41,115 nt of DNA from the NCBI RefSeq assembly GCF_002939885.1, contig NZ_MDED01000014.1, positions 64,283 through 105,397 of the forward strand, written 5' to 3'. The notes beneath the pieces are model-generated. The model ran no database searches, was not told the DNA's origin, and saw only the letters and a program-made list of their open reading frames with translations. A program made the position numbers and the translations under genes. Origin of the DNA: Xanthomonas cucurbitae. Lineage in GTDB: Bacteria; Pseudomonadota; Gammaproteobacteria; Xanthomonadales; Xanthomonadaceae. Position 1 is the first letter of the stretch. Each line of letters begins with the position of its first letter. Shown here piece by piece: positions 36,901 to 41,115 of the stretch.

Positions 36901-39377
36901 GCCAGGGCTTGAGCGCCAGTGGCGGCGCTGCGCCGTACACCTATGCGATCAGCAGCGGGGTGTTGCCGGCGGGCCTGAGCTTGGCCAGCAATGGCACGTT
37001 GTCGGGCACGGCCACGGTGGAGGGCAGCTTCAGCTTCACTGTCCAGGCCACCGATGCGAATACCTTCACCGGAACGCAGGCCTACACGTTGACGGTAGCT
37101 GGCCCGAATCTGGTGCTGCCAGCTTCCACCCTGCCGGCTGGCACGGCCGGTCAGGCGTACACGGCGGCCATCACCCCGGCCACCGGCGGCACCGTGCCGT
37201 ACAGCTATGCGCTGAGTGCGGGCGCACTGCCGGCCGGCATCGTGGTGGATGCGGCCACGGGTGGATTGAGCGGTACGCCGACGATAGCGGGCAGCTTCAC
37301 CTTCACGCTGACCGTTTCCGACAGCACGCCCAGCCCGGCTGCGCAGGCATCGCGCAGCTATGTGCTGACCATCGGCGCTGCCACGCTGGTGATTGCGCAG
37401 GGCACGTTGCCGCCGGCCGTGAGCGGTACCGCATACACACAGACGCTGGCCTCCAGTGGAGGGGTGGCGCCTTACGGTTTCGCGGTGAGCAGCGGTACCC
37501 TACCGGCGGGCCTGACCCTGGCCAGCAACGGCACGCTGTCGGGCACGCCCAGCGCTGCGGGCACCAGCAACTTCACCATTACCGTGACCGACCGCAGTGC
37601 CGCCAGCGCCTCGCAGGCCTATACCTTCACCGTTGGCGGTGCCGCGCCGGTAGCGGTGGCAGACACCGCCGTAACCATGGATGGCACGGTCGTGACCGTG
37701 GCGGTGACCGGTAACGACACCGGGACGATCAGCGCCGTCGCCATTACCACCGCGCCTGCCAATGGCACGGCGGTCGTCGATGGGCTGCAGGTGATCTATA
37801 CGCCGAACGCTGGCTTCATCGGCACCGACGTGCTGCGCTATACCGCCACCGGTAGTGGCGGCACCTCGGCCGCAACCACGCTGACCATCACCGTCAACGC
37901 GCGGCCGGTGGCGGTATCGATCACCGCAGAAGCGGTACCTGGCGAAGCGCAGCAGGTGGACCTCACCCGTAATGCCACCGGCGGGCCATTCGTGACCGCC
38001 GCAGTGGTGGCGGTGCTGCCGGCCTCGGCAGGCACGGCCAGCATCACCCGTGTTGGCGGTGCAGCCATTGCCTCGGCGGCGGGTGCCTCCGGCCCATCGA
38101 CGGCGGCCACTGCCATGGCCGAGCCGCCCAGCTTCGTACTGACCTTTACACCCAACCCGGCCTTCGTTGGCCAGGCCACGGTGCAGTTCACCCTGTCCAA
38201 TGCGTTCGCCACCTCCATCCCGGCCAACGTTGTCTTCAACATCGCGCCGCGCCGCGATCCGAGCCAGGATTCAGAAGTACGTGGCCTGGTAGATGCGCAG
38301 TCCGAGTCCACGCGGCGGTTTGCGCGGGCGCAGATCGACAACTTCCAGCGCCGTCTGGAAGCGACCCATCGCGGTGGTGGCGGCGTCAGCAACGCGGTGA
38401 GCTTCCAGCCCACCTCGCATTGCCGTGAGGCCGACCGCGGCACCGGTGCGCAGCACTGCCACCCGGACACGCAGGACGCCGACAACGACTTCCGCGATGC
38501 GCCTGCGGTGGCAACAGGCAGCAGCACCGGTGCGCAGGGCCAGGGCGATCTGGGCCTCTGGGTCGGCGGTGCGATCCGTTCGGGCAGCTTGAACCGGCAG
38601 GCCAACAGCAATGGCGTGGATTTCCAGACCGACGGCTTGAGCGTGGGTGCCGACTACCGGCTGGCGCAGTCGCTGGCGATCGGTGCTGGCCTGGGTTGGG
38701 GCCGCGACGACAGCGATGTTGGCACACGCGGCAGCCGCAGCAAGGGCACCGCGTACACCATGGCCCTGTATGCCAGCTTCCATCCGGGCAAGGCGTTCTT
38801 CTTCGACACCCTGGTGGGCTACCAGCTGCTGTCCTACGACTTGCGCCGTTTCGTGACCGACGACAGCTCGCTGGCCGAAGGCAACCGCGACGGCAAGCAG
38901 TGGATCGCCTCACTGTCCACGGGTGCGGACCTGCAACGAGGCGAGCTGCAGGTGACCCCGTATGCGCGCGTGGATGTGGCACGCGCCACGCTGGATGGCT
39001 ATGTCGAAGACGGTGTGGCGCCGTTCGCGCTGCGCTATGCCGACATGGACGTGGCCACCAGTACCGGTAACCTGGGCCTGCGCCTGGAATGGCGCCGCGA
39101 AGTGGCCTGGGGCCGGCTGACTCCGCAGTTGCGCGTGGAGTATCAGCGCGACTTCCAGGGTCGCGGCGATGCCACGTTGAGCTATGCCGATCTCAGCGGC
39201 GGTCCGTTCTACCGCACCGGGCAGGCCGCGTTCGACCGCAATCGCCTGATGGTGGGTATCGGCGCGGCGTTGCTGACCGAGCAGGGCCTGTCCACGCGGC
39301 TGGAATACCGCGGCATCACCGATGGCGACAGCAATACCGATCAGACCTGGATGCTCAACCTGGAAAAGAAATACTGA
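33996..39377 (+). CDS. giant autotransporter with Calx-beta and Ig-like repeats
   Basis: This 1793-residue surface protein has a Sec signal (VVAWVVFALAMLLPGLAWSQG, ending near residue 36). Then come a Cys-containing N-terminal domain to about 145 and four Calx-beta domains (about 148-255, 258-365, 367-478 and 481-592). Seven putative Ig-like (He_PIG-type) domains follow (about 593-1215), then a cadherin-like domain (about 1215-1305, VAVADTAVTMDGTVVTVAVT), a linker to about 1510, and a C-terminal autotransporter barrel (about 1515-1793) ending with aromatic Tyr. The start GTG at 33996 has AGGGG upstream; ATG 34020 is an alternative. Domains predict a type Va secreted adhesin with calcium-binding repeats. 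Repeats 3-4 and 5-6 are almost identical in DNA. It is divergent from the tail-collar cluster. Ligand is unknown. Confidence 0.9.
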   Translation: MNKLQGRGMRAGVPVRRVVAWVVFALAMLLPGLAWSQGASAYCPTQNRTINQGQSATFDVTNCDGPTDIGMGDDPRNPLAPFGNGGGNGSTPNGTIVLSELAGPPNNTQTVTYTHGNNSATSDTFYLRDEDENVLTFNITIVPSRSASIAVTPASSLENSGGSFVYTVTLSQTNSMATTVNLTRSGSADSANDYSGALSTVVIPANATSASFTITPTPDATVEADETVVYTVGTGTGYVPGSPGSATAIIVNDDFPVASIAVSPASVAENGGNNLLYTVTLSQAPTSPVSIGFVTGGSATSGTDYTAVNSSLVIAAGQTTGTITIVPSPDTTAEPDETVTITLDNGSGYLVGAPASATGTIANDDQPALSINDVSLSEGNAGTTNATFTVSLSQPAGAGGVTFDIATANGTATAGVDYVASSATAQTIPNGSSSATFTVLVNGDTLNEPNETFLVNVSNVAGASVTDAQGVGTIVNDDALPALSIDDVSVNEGNSGTVTATFTVSLSAASAQAVTVNYATANGSATAGSDYTAGSGTLNFAPGVTTQTVVITVNGDLTVESNETFSVNLSGATNAAVARATGTGTILNDDVVVTIAPTSLPAATAGTAYSQNLSAAGGTAPYSFAITGGALPAGLTLSATGVLAGTPTASGSFGFTVTATDSGVPSSGNRVYTLTVGAPAMTLPATTLPNGTAGQAYSAPITPASGGIAPYTYALSTGALPPGISINSATGALSGVPTAPGSASFTLTATDSTGGTPAQASQNYALNIVSPSIVVAPSSLPAATRGTAYSQGLSASGGAAPYTYAISSGVLPAGLSLASNGTLSGTATVEGSFSFTVQATDANTFTGTQAYTLTVAGPNLVLPASTLPAGTAGQAYTAAITPATGGTAPYSYALSAGTLPAGIVVDAATGGLSGTPTVAGSFTFTLTVSDSTPSPAAQASRSYSLTVAAPQVVVAPSSLPGATRGTAYSQGLSASGGAAPYTYAISSGVLPAGLSLASNGTLSGTATVEGSFSFTVQATDANTFTGTQAYTLTVAGPNLVLPASTLPAGTAGQAYTAAITPATGGTVPYSYALSAGALPAGIVVDAATGGLSGTPTIAGSFTFTLTVSDSTPSPAAQASRSYVLTIGAATLVIAQGTLPPAVSGTAYTQTLASSGGVAPYGFAVSSGTLPAGLTLASNGTLSGTPSAAGTSNFTITVTDRSAASASQAYTFTVGGAAPVAVADTAVTMDGTVVTVAVTGNDTGTISAVAITTAPANGTAVVDGLQVIYTPNAGFIGTDVLRYTATGSGGTSAATTLTITVNARPVAVSITAEAVPGEAQQVDLTRNATGGPFVTAAVVAVLPASAGTASITRVGGAAIASAAGASGPSTAATAMAEPPSFVLTFTPNPAFVGQATVQFTLSNAFATSIPANVVFNIAPRRDPSQDSEVRGLVDAQSESTRRFARAQIDNFQRRLEATHRGGGGVSNAVSFQPTSHCREADRGTGAQHCHPDTQDADNDFRDAPAVATGSSTGAQGQGDLGLWVGGAIRSGSLNRQANSNGVDFQTDGLSVGADYRLAQSLAIGAGLGWGRDDSDVGTRGSRSKGTAYTMALYASFHPGKAFFFDTLVGYQLLSYDLRRFVTDDSSLAEGNRDGKQWIASLSTGADLQRGELQVTPYARVDVARATLDGYVEDGVAPFALRYADMDVATSTGNLGLRLEWRREVAWGRLTPQLRVEYQRDFQGRGDATLSYADLSGGPFYRTGQAAFDRNRLMVGIGAALLTEQGLSTRLEYRGITDGDSNTDQTWMLNLEKKY
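36315..37388. repeat. 537-bp direct repeat inside the autotransporter gene
   Basis: The stretches 36315-36851 and 36852-37388 are nearly identical and adjacent, with an exact 537-bp period. Each encodes two Ig-like domains of 179 residues together. The few differences (for instance AATGGC kept, ACAGCCGG changed to ACGGCCGG) indicate a recent in-frame duplication. Confidence 0.9.
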
Positions 39378-39401
39378 TCGCCTCGATCGTCAGGCGGGTT
39401 A

Positions 39402-39441
39402 GCGCAGCGGGCCGGGGAGCATCCTCCCCGGCCCGCTGCGC
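39402..39441 (+). terminator. strong hairpin terminator after the autotransporter gene
   Basis: GCGCAGCGGGCCGGGGAG (39402-39419) and CTCCCCGGCCCGCTGCGC (39424-39441) form a perfect 18-bp stem around a four-base loop. It lies 24 bp after the stop codon. No long T-run follows, so termination may be partly Rho-aided, but the position and strength fit a terminator. Confidence 0.75.
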
Positions 39442-39725
39442 ATTACCCATTGCCAACCATGGCTGCGGTGGCCGGCACTGGCGTACGTATTCGCGCGCAG
39501 CTGCGGCATACCGTGCGCAGGCCTGCGTTACGCCTCGCTCAAAACTGACCGTGCCATCACCGTGGACAACTTACCCTCCGAAAAGCGCTCGGACCAACGC
39601 TTGCGTCAGAGCGGCTCGCATGACCGCAGCCGGCTCGGCTGGATGTCGATACTCCCGAGTGCCATTCATGGCGCTCTCCACATGAGGCGGAATGCTGGCG
39701 TTCAATTGATCGGAGATAGGGAAGC
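39442..39725. other. spacer before the disrupted NTF2-like gene
   Basis: I see no gene here with good support. A minus-strand frame of 32 codons at 39571-39669 is too short to call. The last 40 bp should carry the promoter and ribosome-binding site (TAGGGAAGC) of the NTF2-like gene. Confidence 0.4.
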
Positions 39726-40070
39726 ATGACAAATGACGCCGATCTGTTCCCGAATCGGTCGTCTCTTCTGAGGCAGGCGCTGGGTGATTTGATTTCTCCT
39801 GAAGCGACCTCGTTCCTCGATATGTGCGATGACGATATCGTTTTCGAATTTCCCTATGCACCGGAGGGAACGACTGCGCGTCTTGCAGGAAAATCGACAC
39901 TCGAGGCCTATCTTCCGACGGTAGCGCAATTGCTGACGATTCAATCGATGAGCCTTGGTCGAGTCATCGTTGCCGCAGGGGGGGACGCAGCCACGATCGA
40001 ATTCAGCTGCAAGGGATATTCCAACGAGACAGGCGCGGGTTACGACCAGGTCTACGTGTCAGTGGTTGAA
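39726..40070 (+). pseudogene. NTF2-like (SnoaL-type) protein, cut by an IS remnant
   Basis: The gene starts at ATG 39726 after GGGAAGC and encodes MTNDADLFPNRSSLLRQALG, then LDMCDDDIVFEFPYAPEGT and YDQVYVSVVEG. This is the pattern of an NTF2/SnoaL-like fold. After about residue 115 the sequence turns into transposase DNA (junction near 40065-40080). The last strand or two of the fold are missing and a foreign tail ends at 40154. It may still be made as a truncated, probably inactive protein. The full-length product was likely a small cytoplasmic binding protein or isomerase. Confidence 0.75.
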
Positions 40071-40527
40071 GGGCGAACGCGATCCGGTAATGCACCAGAC
40101 CAAGAAGGGCAACCAGTACTACTTCGGGATGAAGGCGCACATTGGCGTGGATGATGAGTCCGGATTGGTGCACCACGTGGAATGCGCGGCGGACATCACG
40201 CAGGCGCACAAACTGCTGCACGGCAAGGAAGACACGGTGAGCGGGGACAGCGGCTACACCGGATTGGACAAGCGCGAAGAGATGGCGAGCAAGCGCAAGC
40301 TGCGCTACCTGATCGCAGAAAAGCGCTCGAAGTTGAAGCAGATCAAGAACAAACGCGCGTTGAAGCGGGCAAAGCGTTGGGAGCACACCAAGGCCAGCCT
40401 GCGGGCGAAGGTGGAGCATCCGTTCCGCGTTATCAAACGCCAGTTCGGCTACGTCAAGGTGCGCTATCGCGGTTTGGCGAAGAACACCGCGCAGGTGTTG
40501 ACGCTATTTGCGCTGTCGAACCCGTAG
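40070..40527 (+). pseudogene. IS5-family transposase, C-terminal fragment
   Basis: From about 40070 to the stop at 40527 the frame encodes GERDPVMHQTKKGNQYYFGM, then AHIGVDDESGLVHHVECA, GDSGYTGLDKRE and KVEHPFRVIKRQFGYVKVRY. This is the C-terminal half of an IS5-group DDE transposase with the second Asp (GDSGY) and the Glu of VEHPF. The N-terminal half, with the first Asp, is missing, so it cannot move by itself. It is fused in frame to unrelated upstream codons from 39955. Confidence 0.88.
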
Positions 40528-40745
40528 CTGAAGCGAAAGCACTTATTGCCTGCGATGGCCGAGTTGCGTCTGTAGTCCGGGAAAACCCTCGGAAATGCGC
40601 TGAAAACGGCGAAAATCGAGGGTCTGAACGAGTTTTACGCGACCCAGGACGGCTTTTTCCGTCTCCTGGCGGCGTTGATCAGACAATCCCTAATCCTACT
40701 GTGTCATATAAATGTTATTCTGCATGCAATCCACACCGCGCTGAG
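40528..40745. mobile_element. IS remnant, 3' non-coding part
   Basis: These 218 bp follow the transposase stop and contain the hairpin CCAGGACGG/CCGTCTCCTGG (40644-40669). They probably include the right end of the IS5-type element. I could not identify its terminal inverted repeat, since the left end is lost. Confidence 0.5.
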
Positions 40746-41033
40746 ATGAACATGGCCGCAGTCAGTCACCAAGCGCGTTTTTCCGCCTATCTGGATGACC
40801 TATCCGCTGCGCTTGGTCATGCTGATCGCGCGGCGGGCTTACACGGTTATTGCCGGGGATTGATGCTGCCGTTGGAGCGCAAAAGCGTAGAGCCGCTGGC
40901 GGCGCATGTGGATCCGCTGCGGACACGGGCTCGGCATCAGGCGTTGCACCATTTTGTGGCCAAGTCGGATTGGTCCGATGCGGCGGTGCTGGAGCGCGTC
41001 CGTCAGTACGTCTCATCGCATATGGATTCCTGA
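40746..41033 (+). pseudogene. IS701-like transposase, N-terminal fragment
   Basis: The frame from ATG 40746 encodes 95 residues: [20 protein letters not shown], then GLMLPLERKSVEPLAAHVD and HHFVAKSDWSDAAVLERVR. This matches the N-terminus of IS701-type DDE transposases, which are normally about 400 residues long. It stops after SSHMDS at 41033 and the next 82 bp hold no continuation in that frame. So the copy is truncated or degraded, possibly continuing past the window. Confidence 0.75.
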
Positions 41034-41115
41034 TTAGCCCCATTCCTCAGCCGGTAGTTGCAGGATTTGCGACGGGTCGGCTGGACAATGGCCCCACTTG
41101 AAGGCAACGGAGGTG

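Overview
The window is about 41 kb of high-GC chromosomal DNA. It most likely comes from a Xanthomonas species or close relative. This is inferred from the gene set, the codon bias, a chromosomal integron with short homogeneous attC sites, the (GATTCCC)n heptamer array and the repeated GTAGGAGCG hairpins. No database search was possible. No rRNA, tRNA or CRISPR array was seen.

Layout. (1) 31-6860: gltB on the minus strand, then a type IB DNA topoisomerase (plus) flanked by two small I78-type lipoproteins (minus). (2) 7180-12234: a chromosomal integron. It has a minus-strand integron integrase, a candidate Pc promoter, an attI region and eight plus-strand cassettes with attC sites. Six attC sites are canonical (one has an enlarged hairpin) and the last two have decayed crossover sites. 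Cassette products are mostly unknown; one is a DMP19-like/DUF4375 protein and two are small membrane proteins. (3) 12454-14934: a saccharopine-dehydrogenase-like reductase, a MarR regulator with a palindromic candidate operator, and folE. (4) 14954-21659: jetA (DUF3375), jetB (DUF4194) and jetC (SMC-like ATPase), a Wadjet/MksBEF-type condensin set. No JetD/MksG nuclease gene is next to it. JetC carries a tail of about 215 residues whose end resembles histone H1, and a 528-bp repeat-rich gap splits jetB from jetC. (5) 21738-26567: a TSUP permease, a YchJ-like protein, a small membrane protein, rmuC, an array of nearly five 113-bp hairpin repeats, and a glutathione peroxidase. (6) 26706-30790: the Mla lipid-transport operon mlaF-E-D-C-B with mlaA at its end. 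(7) 31170-39377: a DUF6916 gene, a GNAT acetyltransferase, three tail-collar (MdpB-like) paralogues, and a divergent 1793-residue autotransporter built of Calx-beta and Ig-like repeats. (8) 39726-41115: an NTF2-like gene cut by an IS5-family transposase remnant, then the N-terminal part of an IS701-like transposase.

How the genes work together. The Mla genes form one outer-membrane lipid asymmetry pathway. JetABC would form one SMC complex that loads on or compacts DNA. The tail-collar, GNAT and DUF6916 genes and the facing autotransporter look like one accessory cell-surface or extracellular locus, though its function is not established. The integron supplies mobile accessory genes and shows its own history of mosaic and locked recombination sites.
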